Assembly: GCA_963969395.1 (NCBI GenBank)
Contig: OZ017798.1
Span: 18,406,173 to 18,470,172 of the forward strand
Direction of reading: 5' to 3'
DNA length: 64,000 nucleotides
Origin: Pseudoscleropodium purum
Taxonomy: Eukaryota; Streptophyta; Bryopsida; Hypnales; Brachytheciaceae
Position numbers and translations under genes: made by a program. The notes under the pieces are model-generated. The model was not told the origin of the DNA. It made no database searches and worked only from the letters and a program-made list of their open reading frames with translations. Shown here piece after piece: positions 12,386-24,697 of this stretch; position 1 is the first letter of the stretch; each line of letters begins with the position of its first letter.

Positions 12386-12890
12386 GGCTGCAGCAGTCCA
12401 GCTCCTCCGCCCATACGCCTTGCTCCAAATGCTGAACGAGTGACTGCTCAAAAAAAAAAAACTTGGCTTCAGGGAGCCCTAAATTCTAAAACCCTGAAAA
12501 CCCTGAAAACCCTAAAACTTAAACCCTACGCCTATTAGGGATTTTTCGCCTACACGACAACATTCGCTCCTTCCCAAATTCTTCTTGCGAAGAAAAATCA
12601 AATTCTGCAGGACATGAGAGATAGCAGGGCAGACTGCCAAATTGTTGGAATTCAAGGAAACCACGATATCTCCTCGAAGTCTAAACATTAACCATTAAAC
12701 CCTTAAAATTGATACTGATGCGCAACAACATGTAACCCCAGGAGAAATTCGACACAAAAATCGAAGGGGAAGATGTACCTTCTGGGCAAAACCAAATTGT
12801 TCATCTCCTCGAAGCCGATGCAAACAATGTCAAGTTGATTTTCATAATCAGCTCCTGAGAAGTAAACTTAGATTCCTAGGTTGCACCCGA
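12386..12890 (-). promoter_or_regulatory. Promoter/5' UTR region of the DHH gene
   Basis: Higher-GC sequence upstream of the DHH start that drops to AT-rich beyond ~12900. Apart from the telo-box cluster no TATA element or transcription start can be fixed. Confidence 0.4.
12488..12529 (-). promoter_or_regulatory. Telo-box cluster upstream of the DHH gene start
   Basis: Four AAACCCTR-type motifs lie within 42 bp (plus-strand AAACCCTGAA twice, AAACCCTAAA, AAACCCTACG), about 100-145 bp before the ATG. Telo-boxes are known in 5' regions of plant genes for translation and growth functions. Role here is inference. Confidence 0.5.
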
Positions 12891-12899
12891 AGTCCTTGT

Positions 12900-15800
12900 T
12901 GATGGCGTTGTACTTGTGCAATTCACCTCATGCACATGGTGGGGATCATTTTCTTATTCATTGTGGAGAAGTAATCAGTTGTTTCTTCAATACTCATGTG
13001 ATACTTGGGTGATATTTGGTGATATCAATATCAAAATTGGGTGATACCTAGGTGAAATTTGGCTATTGGCCTTAATATACAACAATGATTTAGCTATTTT
13101 GACCCCCAAAATGAAGATTTCTTCACATAAAATAGCCAATGTCTTTTGGCTATAGCTAATTGGTGGAAAATCATGCTTAAAAAAAACACATTGGTCAATA
13201 TGAGTGGCAGTTGTGCTTGGTTTATCATGAATTTCATCCATTCGTGCGTCATGGTTTGAAATTTTTCAACTTGACAAACTTTACCATTGCTAGGTGCATT
13301 GTTGGCTTCATTTTCATGGCTTTAGAACTTATGGCCTAGCTAGGTGGCATTGGTTTGTACTTTATTTTGAAATTTTAAAGCTTATGTTTCTTTATTGCCT
13401 ACTCCTTTGTTGCAATTGCTACAATTTCAGTTGTCTCCTCCAAGAAGTCTTTGGCTTGAAAATGTTACCTTCCATTGCATAGCAAAACACGATTGCATGT
13501 GCATAGGAAGGCTCCCGCCATGTTGTTCTATCAATTGAAAGTTTTGGAGTTGCTAATCCATTCCAACCACTTGTTTAAGTTCATGGTAGATGGCAAGGTA
13601 AGGTTGGGCCATCTTTTTATGCACATTCACCTAACACATGCAGTAGAAATCTATGGCTATTGCCAACAAATTATGGTGAGTTTCATCCAATTAGGCTTGG
13701 TGGATTGGTAGTTTTTTGGTGTGGTAGACTTCATGACTATTAAGTGCATTGTTAGCTCTATTTTCACTACTTCAAACTTATAGCCAAGCTGGGTGATGGT
13801 GGTTTGTAATTTATTTTTATTCTCATGGTTCTTTCTTTTTTATGGCACTTGTTGCAAATTTAATTGTTCTTCCAATAGGTCTCTCCTTCAACATAGTATT
13901 TTAGCTCCAAAATTTTATTTAGCATGGTAGGACAAGGCATAGTTGCATGTGTGGGAAGGCTTCAACCATATTGCTCCATTAGTTGAAAATTTTGGAGTTG
14001 CTAATTTAATCCCACCCTATGTCCAAGCAAAAGCTAGATGGTAAATGGTGGAGCAAGATTAGGCCATAGATGTCTACTCATTCATCTTATGCACGTGATA
14101 GACATGGGTGGTAGTTGATGGCAATTTATGATGAGTTTCATCCATAGGTGCCTAATAGGTTGGCGGTTTTTATGTGGCAAAATCACTATATTTATATAGG
14201 CACTTCATTGGCTCTAATTCACTACTTCAAATTGATGGACAAGTTTGGTGGTGTTGGATAATTTGTAATTTATTTTTATTTTTATTTTGTCACACTTTAG
14301 TACTTGTTGCAAATTTGATTGCTTTTCCCAATAGGGTTTTCTTCTAGCATAGTATTTTGGCTTGAAAATTTTACCTAACATGATGCACAAGGTGGAGCAT
14401 GGCAAAAGGTGCATAAAAAAAGTCTAGCTATATTACCATGCCAACCAAAATTTTTGGAGTTGCCAGTTCTATCCTACCACATATCTAAAATGAAGGCAAA
14501 TGGTAGACAATAGACGATAGATGGCAAGGTAAGGTCTAATCATGTGTGCCTACTCATTCACCTGATACATATGGTGAAGATGGGTGGTGGTTGCCTATGA
14601 ATTACAAAGAGTTTCATCCACCTAGGCTTGGCGGGTTTGTAGTTTTCAACCGAACAGACTTCACTACTACCAAACACATTATTAGTTCCCTTTTCACCAC
14701 TTCAAACTTGTCATCAACACTACAACAAAGATAGTATTCTATGACTAAAAATATATCACTAGGGATGACTAATGACTACATATAGTGACATTTGGGGAGG
14801 CCAACACCTATGATTGCAAATATGACAACTACTCATATTTTAGCCTTATACTTGATGGATGTACAATATATGCCTTGTGGGAACACCTTAGTCACCTCAA
14901 TTACAAACCGTACACACAAATCTAAGATATGTAATCCTCAATCTTTTGGTATGTCATTTATTTGAGTCATATTTTGCAATATATATTAGCTAAAACATGA
15001 TTAGTTGTAGTCATATAATGGTCATAGTCATACCAAAAAATGTGACTCTATGCTTTCAAAAAATGATTGCATTCACTCATAAACTTACCAATGACATTCA
15101 TATAAACTACTATGTCAACCAAAAATATAACTCACTAGAGTTATATTCTACATCAACAAAGAATAGGATTGCACAAAGTCATATATCATGTTAGCTTGAA
15201 ATGAAATTCCATATGTATTGAGACATCATTGAAAAATGTAACTCACCATAATCATATTCCATGTTATTAAAAAAATATGACTAGACAAAGTTAATCACAT
15301 GCCAAGTAGGCTTTTTTCCTTAGTTTAAGAAGGTGACAAGAAAGTTAAGCATCCAAAGCTAATCAATTCATATACCACACTATCAAAATATAGCCTATTA
15401 TACACCTAAACCAAAATATTTATAAATATGATTGATGTCCAAAGCAACTAGTTGATAACAATTGGACCAATCATATTATATGTCATCTATGTCAGTGATT
15501 CTTGCGTGAGTCATATTTTAGGATTTTGTGACTCATTGAAGTCATATATTGTAGTCATAAAACACCCATTTTGTTGTAGTGTTGCAAGCCAAGTGTCACT
15601 TATTTGTAATTTATTTTTGTTTTTATAGCTCCCACTCATTTTTTGGTTGTTTCTTTTAATAGATTTTTCTTCTAGCATAGTAATTTAGTTTGAAAATTTT
15701 ATTTAGCATGGCAAAGTGGGGTATTACCAATATGTGTGCAAGAAGGCTCTAACCATGCTGCCAATTAGCCAAAAATTTTAGAGTTGCCAATCTTGCCCTA

Positions 15801-16010
15801 TATTTTGTCCAAGCGGATGGCAAATGGTAGGGCAAGGTCTAGCTATGTGCTCTAGCTCATTCAATTTATACACATGATGGAAATGGATGGCAATTGTTGG
15901 CGAATTAAAGCAATATCATCCAATTGTACCCAACATGTTGGTGATTTTTAGCCTAGTGGAGGTTACCACCACCAAGTGCTTCATAGGTTCCATTTTCACC
16001 ACTTGTTTTT
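12900..16010. repeat. Tandem array of ~455-bp units, five degenerate copies
   Basis: The landmark 'gtgcattgttRgctYcattttcac.acttcaaactt' followed by a Gly-like 'ggtggt' tract and 'ttgtaatttatttttatt' recurs at about 13292, 13741, 14199, 14670 and 15975. Spacings are 449, 458 and 471 bp, and the last is 1305 bp, which becomes ~441 bp once the 864-bp CACTA-like element is removed. Each unit also holds 'cattcacctaacacatg' and 'gagtttcatcca' phrases. No coding frame is kept between units. Confidence 0.7.
14718..15581. mobile_element. CACTA-like non-autonomous element inserted in the tandem array
   Basis: 864 bp beginning CACTACAACAAA and ending TTTGTTGTAGTG, a perfect 12-bp inverted terminus starting with the CACTA signature of EnSpm/CMC transposons. 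Many GTCATAT/ATATGAC motifs repeat along the element in both orientations, like the subterminal repeats of that superfamily. It interrupts a unit of the ~455-bp array, which shows insertion after the array formed. The flanking 3 bases (CAA left, TTG right) are complementary, not duplicated, so the exact end or duplication is uncertain. No transposase frame. Confidence 0.6.
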
Positions 16011-17138
16011 TTTATTCCCTCAAGTAATGCAACAAAAGGTGCTACATATTCTAATTTGATATGTCAAGGCATAAATAATTAATAGAAGTAATCTTATAAT
16101 TTTTTGAAGAGTGCAATTTCTATAAATGTAAGTGTCCTTGAAATTTAACACTTAGACATGTAGATTATAAAAACCCTTGCTTAGATAGCCATAACTTTTA
16201 AGACATCCATCCTTCCACACTCAATTACCTCTATAAAATCACATTACCTTTGCAACATTCTCCATTGATTGCTTTTGAAATAGTATAAATTAATTGGCAT
16301 TTAAGAATTCTTATTTTTTTATTGTGTAAAAGAAAAGAAAAATCACACAATATTCAAATATTCAATAAATGTAATAACTTTAGACAAAAACTATATTTTA
16401 CCTCATCAATGCTTCTACTTGTTTTCTCTTCTTTGATTTATCTTTTTAGTGAATATGAGACTTATTATAAAAGTCATGTTCTTTACAATATATGTAAACT
16501 AGGGGTTTGTTTCTTTCATAGTACCAAAGGCACCCAATTGAAGATTTAAAATTTAAAATGATTAAAATTTCAAATTCTTCAAAGCTATGTATATGAAAAT
16601 TAAAAATTTTGAAACTTGTCGATTTATAGTTTACAAATTTGTTGTTAGTATATTTAAAAACTTATGAAGTTAAATTTTTTTTAGATTATTTCATTTTTTA
16701 AAATTATTATATTGTAATGTTTTAAATTTATAAATGCAGAAAAATTTAAATTTATAAACTCATAATGTTGCAAAAAGGAAGAGTTCTAACCTAATGGAAC
16801 ACACTTCAAATAGATATGGCCTGATGTATCTTAGAAGAAGGGCTAAAGACTTAATGCATAATGGATGAAATATCATAATTACACGACAACCTTGACACTA
16901 CTTTTGTAAAACATAAACAAGGAGTAAAAACTACAATTTGAAACACAAATTAGAACATAAAATTTCAATTAGAAGACCACTTAGAGATGTCTATCTTAAT
17001 TTCATTTGTATTCATTTGGAAATAGAGCATAATGTGACAATGTGATTATCTAGTGTATTTGTAAAATTTGATCTGACCTAAAAATTGTCAATAAAAATAG
17101 TGTTGGCTAAAATATTAATATATTCTAATGATAGACTT
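16011..17138. other. AT-rich sequence, nothing recognised
   Basis: No exon, repeat end or RNA gene was seen. A short open frame at 16322-16549 is AT-rich and low in complexity and is not supported as a gene. Confidence 0.4.
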
Positions 17139-17142
17139 TTAA

Positions 17143-18068
17143 CCCCTAAAGGACCAGCTTGCGTTTTTTGGTTGTATAGAAATTTTGGGCAGGTACTTGT
17201 CACCAGAAATTTCCATATTTTAAGCTGAAATTTTAATAGGAGGTGTAAACAAGGAATATCTTTCATATGCAACAACTTTCATGACATTTGGAAATAGGAG
17301 TCAAAAGTTATTGCCTAATATGTTATTTTTTTTTATAATTAGATAGTTTGGGCAGATTAGAAAAAATCATTTTTTTCAGAAACCAAAAATTGAAATTGTT
17401 TTTTTAGACATATATATACAAAGAAAGCTTTGAATCATTCCATTTTGATCAACGAGTCAAAAGTTATGATGATTTTTTGTTTGTAGGCAATTATTGGATT
17501 CCCTATTCTAAAAGTAACTTTGAAATCCTTTATCTTACCCGATTTTCAATATTTTTGGGAAAAAAAAATCCTAGGATGTAAATTTTTTATTATAGCATTT
17601 CAACCATTGGGAATGTCATTTTTCAATTTCATATTTTAATTCTTAATAATATAGTATTTTGAATCATTGTTTACTACTACCTACTCACTATATTTTTCCT
17701 ATACGTTGTACAATTCCAAATGATTTGAAATTTTTCAAGCATGTAAAAAACTTGTCTAGGAAAAGTAATCCAAAGAAGCACCATCATTTTGGTCATTTTT
17801 TCATAGAAAAGTGAGCTTGTGAAGTACAACTGCCCAGCTTTTTGCAAGGCAAAAAAAATGGTTTTAGTGAATTTCAACGCTTATATCTTGCAATCCACAC
17901 AGTGAAAATGTCTGAAATTTTTACTACATGTTTTTGATACTGCGTAGTACAAGATTCTATGGTTATAAATGTAAAAAAAGGTTTTTTTTCAAACATTTGC
18001 TAGTTGTACTAAAAATGGCAGTTTTTGAGCTTTTTTTTGGTGAAAACATAGTCATGGAACTTTAGGGG
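17143..18068 (-). mobile_element. TTAA-flanked element, ~0.9-kb class, copy B (inverted)
   Basis: 926 bp between TTAA (17139-17142) and TTAA (18069-18072). Ends are CCCCTAAAGGACCAGC and CATGGAACTTTAGGGG, so the orientation is opposite to copy A. Both TTAA flanks and both termini are intact, making this the best preserved full-length copy with copy A. Interior is non-coding. Confidence 0.72.
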
Positions 18069-18072
18069 TTAA

Positions 18073-19652
18073 GTCAAAACTTATTTAGCCGATTTTTTGA
18101 ATGACTTTTGATTTGCTATATTGAAAAATACATGGTCTACTTTCAACTCTTGAATTGTTGTTTTTGAAGCTACCACTGATAAAATAATCAAATGAAGTCA
18201 TGACAAAAATAGTGAACTTTAAAACTCCATGACTAAAATTGAAGACCAAAAAGCATCCCATGTCTTTTGAATTTAGGGAGTTGAAATTTTTTTGAGGGAA
18301 CCAATGGGAACTTTTGGAATTCAATTCATTTTTGAAACAAAGATTAGTCTAACACCTAGCCTAGTACCTTCATATCGGAACTTATTCAACATATATTTCT
18401 AGTGATGAAACGCAACAAGTTTTCAAGAACAACAATTCAAGAGTTGAAAAGTTTTCTTAAAAAACCCATTGTAGAACTTATAAAAATGATAGGTCCATCT
18501 TTTAAAACAAAATTCTATTTTACTCAAAATTACAAATGACTAGCCAAAGAGTAAAAATGAGAAACCAATTTCTAATACAAATCTATTATAAACTCCAATT
18601 GCCAAAGATAAGAATCTTGATTGACCATTCTTTTGAGGCTTTGATATCCATGTAAGCCTAATTACAATTGCCAAAGTCTCTAGAGCTAGAAACAAAGGCT
18701 GAAATTTGAGTAGGGCATCATTAGTAGTATGGAAAAAAGTGGAGTCCTAATTTTATATTAAATTCTTATTTTTTTAATTCAAAAGAATATTTTTTAGTGA
18801 CATTAATTTTGTGCTCTTAATAATAGGATAAACTAATGTAATCTATGAGGCCTAAATAAGATTCACATGTCCAACCATATTTTGAAGATCCATTTCTTCT
18901 TCTTCTATTCATTTCTATTTTTTTATTTATGTATAGATTACAAGGTATTGATAGTCATGGCATGCTCTTTGCTCTAAATAGAATGAAGTAGGTCATAATT
19001 CCTTTGTCTCCCCTCATTACTTGACCTAATTTGAATCCAACAATTGATCACATGCCTCACATTGCACCCAATATCTTCTTAACACTTCCATTTCATGCCT
19101 TGATTTGAATGCAAATGAATAATTTCTCAAATACTTGGGTCCTGATCTCTCAAATTAAAAACTGTTATTGTATTGCTAGAAATCACCATGTCGAGTAATA
19201 ATGTGGTCTTACCATAGATGATGGAGATGAAGTTTATTTTAACATTATTATTGCTTTTATTCTAAACCTTTGTAGCTATTATTCTTGCACTAGTTGTAGC
19301 ATTTTAGTAGAAGTAATAGAGACCTAATTTTTTTGGATGTTAGGAAAGAGGTTTTTTAATTTGCATAATCATATGATTTTTTTTGCATTGGGAGTTGGAA
19401 CATTTTTTTGAATGGGTATGGATTGTATTATACATAGTTTCATGCTTTGAGTGAGCAATCTTGCATTGAAAGCAAGGACTTTTAGTTTTCTTTCTATGAT
19501 GGTGATTGACATAGAGATGTAGTGATTTGTGATTGTTGAATACACTAAGGATTGCTATAAGAAGTCTCTATTGTTTTGTTTTGATTTTAGGGTCCGTATG
19601 AATGAAGGTTTTATATCCAAGAATTTTATGTTTGTAAATCCCAAACAACACA
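18073..19652. other. AT-rich sequence, nothing recognised
   Basis: No supported feature between TTAA copy B and the membrane-protein ORF. The last ~100 bases could be its 5' flank. Confidence 0.35.
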
Positions 19653-20099
19653 ATGTGTGGCCAACAATACCTATTGAGATTACGAAGTCATAGCAATATA
19701 AACACCAAAAATAGGTGGATGGTGATCCTTGCATGCACAATGATAACCATTCTATTCCTTGTTTTTTTTCAATACAACTCCTTTTTGCATTCAAGGCCAA
19801 CTTCTGAGGGCCAAACCCTTGTTGATACCACTGTGGATTGGGTTGTGTCAAAGTTTGTAACTCTGGCAAATGATCCTTTGGTTGAAGAAGAGCAAAGTGT
19901 TGACACCAAGGAGCTCGAAGACAAAGAGATAGACCTCAAAGAGAGAGAAGAGGAAACAAGGGTGAAAGTGGAGATTGAAGATACGAATACAAAATATGAG
20001 TTGCAAGAGAACAAGCTTGAAGAAGGGAATTGGGAGGGATTGAGATTGGGAGAAGAAGCCACTAGCATGGATGATGAAAACGATGCAAAGTTACCCTAA
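19653..20099 (+). CDS. Hypothetical single-pass membrane protein, possibly a truncated type II protein
   Basis: I do not recognise this gene. The 148-residue frame starts at ATG 19653 and ends TAA. It has a short basic N-terminus (RLRSHSNINTKNR), one hydrophobic span at about residues 23-41 (WMVILACTMITILFLVFFQ), then a long Glu/Asp/Lys-rich, coiled-coil-like tail to the end. This is the topology of the cytosolic tail, anchor and stem of Golgi type II enzymes, but no catalytic domain follows within view. The tail is less AT-rich than the DNA around it, which favours real or formerly coding sequence. It may be an orphan gene, a first exon, or a duplicated 5' piece of a larger gene. Confidence 0.4.
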   Translation: MCGQQYLLRLRSHSNINTKNRWMVILACTMITILFLVFFQYNSFLHSRPTSEGQTLVDTTVDWVVSKFVTLANDPLVEEEQSVDTKELEDKEIDLKEREEETRVKVEIEDTNTKYELQENKLEEGNWEGLRLGEEATSMDDENDAKLP

Positions 20100-23000
20100 A
20101 ATCAATTCCAATAAGTTTCCTTGAAAACACAAACATGATTGCTCTTTGTTATGTAAATGTAATTGAATGTATAGAAGTTTTGTGCATTGGAGTTAAGACA
20201 TCTTCAATATTGGAGTGACACGGGTTTGATAATCTTGTTATTACCATTGACAACTCCCAACTCAAGTAGTTAGTTTACTTTTAATTTGGTTTCAAAGCAT
20301 TAGGTAGAAAATGAAGCCCCTAGAAGGTCAGTTGGTTTTGGAAAAAACCAGTGGAAGCATTAGAGCAAATCTAAACCCATCAATGGGCTGTTTGGCTACA
20401 TATAAATGTGCAAATATAGAAAAAAATAATTAAGAAATAATAATTAAAATAATTTTCATTTTATTTTTTCACATAATTACGAAATATGCCATGCAGGATT
20501 GGAGAGTAAAAAACTTTTTTCAAATTTTTTTTTCAAAAAACAAAAACAAAAACAATTTTTTTTTTATTTTCCTAGATTTGCACAATTTTAGAAGGTCAAA
20601 TGGCCCATTGCTAGGTCCAAATTTTCTATAATGATAGCGTGGTAGACAAAGGTGGGCAAACTCAAGATTATATTGAGTGGCTTAGATCTTTGTGGTTGTT
20701 TTTAGTTGCATAGACGTAATTGAAAGTTCAAAATGCAAGCACTTAGAGTGACGATGGTTGATATTGCCACAACTTTTCCGCCTTCTCAATGATGGATGAA
20801 TGTAGAAATGCAATGCTTCACTAATTTGTAAATGATTACCATCTTGGCACTTTCTCAAAAAAGTAAAAAAATGACTAATTCACACCAAGTATGAAGAAAA
20901 TGGCACAATATAAATATAATTTTGTAGGATTAACAAGGTTTTATATAGAATTCTTATAAGAAGAATATTTGTTCCAAGATAATGACTTAGTTTACACAAA
21001 AAAAGGAGATACAACCTACAAGGGTTGAACAAGGAGTAATAGGATTATAACTTGAGTGGTTTAAATAGTCTCACTATCATATTTACTTCCAATATCTGAT
21101 TGCTTGAAGATTAGAATCTCATAAGGTTGTAAATCATAACCTTTAAAAGATTAGGGTATAATCCATGTACCATATTATGTGCCACATTAAATTAGAGTGA
21201 AGATTCCCCCCCCCCCTTGGTGCAAAAAATACGTAACAATTGAGTTTGTATTTATAGGCATATTTGTACAAATGGAAAAGATTTCATCCCTTGAAGTACT
21301 GAGAGGATCTTTTTAGCCCACATATTTTGACTTGGATATTTATATTTCATTACTATCATATTTGACTATATTATCCTATTTAGATACTACACACCATAGT
21401 ATATAAATACAAAGCTATATTTAGTACTTGATGGAAATTTTATAGGATTTTTATATATAAACATATGGTTTCCAATGAACCTTTAAGAATTACTATCTTT
21501 AAGAAGAACAAATTATCCCCAATAATATCAAATAATCAAATAACCCCACAATTGTATGCACTACTCCAATCTCTCATCTTTGCTATGGTAGGAGTTATTT
21601 TTTCTCTCTTAAAGTGAGATACGTTCTTTTGGTGTGAATGTTTCCAACGTATGTTAAATTTTTAAAATGTACAATTATGATTTTCACATTTCTTCAAATA
21701 ATGATTTTCTTAGAAGTTTTGTTTGTCCTCTATATGTGCCTAACCATTGACCAAATCTAAATGCCATTTTATGTGACTTTACAATTGTTTCCTACTTGAG
21801 CGGTATATTGAAAAGATTGTGGTGAAGAATTAGGATTTGCCATTTACACTCTTGGATTTTCAAATTTTGTTGTTGGACTTTTTATTATATACATCTAACA
21901 AAAAAACATATCAATATAACAATATAAAAAATAAATTTTGCATAATTTGTATTTAGTTTGATTAGTTAAAATTATAAAATTTATAACATATTTATATTTT
22001 ACATCCATTTCTAATTTTTGTATTATTGAAATGTACAAATTTCTACTTTGTAACAAATAAGTGAATAACACCCAAAGGACCTATTTAACATTTTATGAAA
22101 AAAAATTCTACAATTTCCGTTTTTTTAGTACATTCAGCATATGGAATTCTTTTTTAAATCACAAATTTTATGAGTGCAATATTGTACTATGGAATTTAGT
22201 AAAAAAATTTAGAAAAGTTCTTTTTAATTTAGATCGTGTTTTAATATTTGAAATTAGAAAAAGAATTTTTGAATCCTTTGCTTAATAGAATCATTTTTGA
22301 ATTTGACTCATATTTGTGGAGAATTTGGCAATATCCAAAATTTGAGGTATTTGACTACTATGAAGGTAATCAAGTTAGTAACTTGTGTGTGAATTATGAA
22401 ATAGTTGAGGCCTCTCATGTGCCCTAAATCACTTGCAAGTTTTATACATTCTTTTGTGAACTCATAATAGTAGAAGATTTCATAGGGTTTTTTCTTCTAT
22501 GTCAAATTTAAAAGCAAAATGCAATAGTTTTACAATAAAATTTGACTTCATGAAGTACAATATATGAGAAGTTATAAAGAAAGAAAAATTATTTTTACCT
22601 TCTTTCTCAATACCTTGACCCTCAATTAGCACCCTATTTGAGTTGTTTCTAGATTTGGGGACTCTGTATCTTTTGAATCAAGAACATGGCTAGAATCTTG
22701 ACTAAACTAAAATTATATCTTCAAAAAGATTATGCAAACATGCATCACGACTATATCAAATTTTAAATTGATTCATTGAAAATCAACTTCATAAGTACCT
22801 ATCAAAATTCCACTTTGTCATTGCGTAGACATTTGGTCCTTTATGCTTTTAAATGTTGGATGGATGTAGTTGTATATATGTTGTAAAAGCTTGGAAGAAA
22901 CTAATTGCTTTTGTTAAAGTTAAAAGGGAATTAATCCTAATCTATAAATCACTTCTTACTAATTATGTCTTTCATAAGTTAGTACATTTTTTGCACTTCA

Positions 23001-24697
23001 AGCTAAAAGAGGTAAAGAAATATGACTACTCTTTTTTACTACTTGAAGTTGAAATAGTAAAAAATAGAGTTTGTACTATACATGGGACAATAAAGAGGAG
23101 GAATACTATATTATTTACTATTTTAAAAAAACATTTGGTCTTTTTTAGGATTTAGTTAGATACCTATTATACTCAAAATTTTAACATCATTTTTTTATCC
23201 ATTATACCGCAATTGACCCAACAAGTTTAGGAAAGAAAAAAATATGACTCATTTGAGCCTTACAAAATTAGTCTCATTTGTCAATGGATATACGAATATA
23301 AAGAGGTCATTGAATAATGAAAAAACATGCCAATTTTAATTCTTGCAATATACAAAATCTATTGTTAAGTAAATTGTTGGATGCACACCAAATTTACCAT
23401 ATTATAGTGTTATACCAATAATGACATATAGTGTTACCTATATGAATTGATTTTTAAATGTTATAATTTTCATCCTTGATGAATATTTTTACCAATTATA
23501 TTTATGGAGATTGTCTTCTTTGAATAGAGTTGGGATCTACAAAATATAATTGGAAAAAACCATTTATTAGTGAAAAAATGTACAACATATTTAAATCAAT
23601 TAGTGTAGGTAACACAAAATATCATTATTAGTGCACCAAGTGCATTTTCAAAAAAAAGATAGGACTAATATTAGACACTATGACCATGTGGCTATATTTC
23701 ATTTTTGATTTTTGATTGACCATCATAAATGAACAAAATTCTGATATCATATTATATATATAAATGAAGTCATATGTTACTAATTTGTAATTCTTGAAAA
23801 AAATTGCTATCATTATGGACAATGTTTACGTAATAGAATTTTGTACTTCATCAATGATTATTTGCATTCTTCCTATTTATTGTTTTTTGGTGTATCCATT
23901 AGCCTTTGTTTGTATGAAGATTAGAAAGTTTCCTGAAATTTTGCTTGGAATTTATCATGTATATTTGCAATTCAACTATAATAGAAGTACCTGATTATAA
24001 CATTTTCCATTCCCAAACACCAAAAAAATTGGCTTGAATAAGCACTTCTATAATTCAAAACCACTACTTCACAAAAGCAATCAATGAGTGGTGAGGAATT
24101 TTTTGAAGCAACTAATGAGAGGTGAGACCTTTTGAACTTCAAAGATGTCCATTTAAGGTGAGACTAGTGTCATGTATAAGCTATCTCATGTTCTCAACTT
24201 TGAGAAATTGTAAAATATTATGAGTGTCAAAAGATTACAAAACCATCCGAATTGCATTTCTCATCAATCTCATCAGTTTCTATAAGTTGCATTCAACCTT
24301 TGAGGTAAGGGACTAGAAAAAAAGGGTAAAAAAACAGTGTTTTCCATTCTCAAAGTTCATATTACCTAAACCACCTCTCCTCTCCAATTAATGATTGATA
24401 TTTCAAAGATTTTCTTTACAAAAATGCATGGCAATTGCAAAATGGGATCCAAAAATCTAGTTTATTCTTTACGAGGTGTAATTTTCCAAGAATTGCATCA
24501 CGAGACAGCGTGATGATATATTATGATCACAGACGGAAACTGGATAACATGACCTTTCACAACGTTGTAATTGTAATTCTACCCATGCAACTTGCAATTG
24601 CAAAATCTCTTTCAATTTGAGGACGTTTGGACGATTGTAAACTACATCCGTGAGGCAAAAAGCAAGAGAAGCTCTCAATGCTCCTTATAAATACATT
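20100..24697. other. AT-rich sequence, no gene seen
   Basis: About 4.6 kb dense in stops. It contains a C11 homopolymer at 21206-21216. A 100-codon frame at 22853-23155 and others have compositions expected by chance. No transposon termini were identified. Confidence 0.45.

Noticed and set aside
12386..12451. N-terminal extension of the DHH protein
   Set aside because: It would require a TTG start; the ATG at 12385 is two residues before conserved-type sequence and is adequate.
21206..21216. C11 homopolymer
   Set aside because: A simple run, possibly of uncertain length in the assembly, with no associated feature.
22853..23155. 100-codon ATG frame
   Set aside because: AT-rich, Lys/Leu/Ile/Phe-heavy text with no family resemblance in a region dense with similar chance frames.
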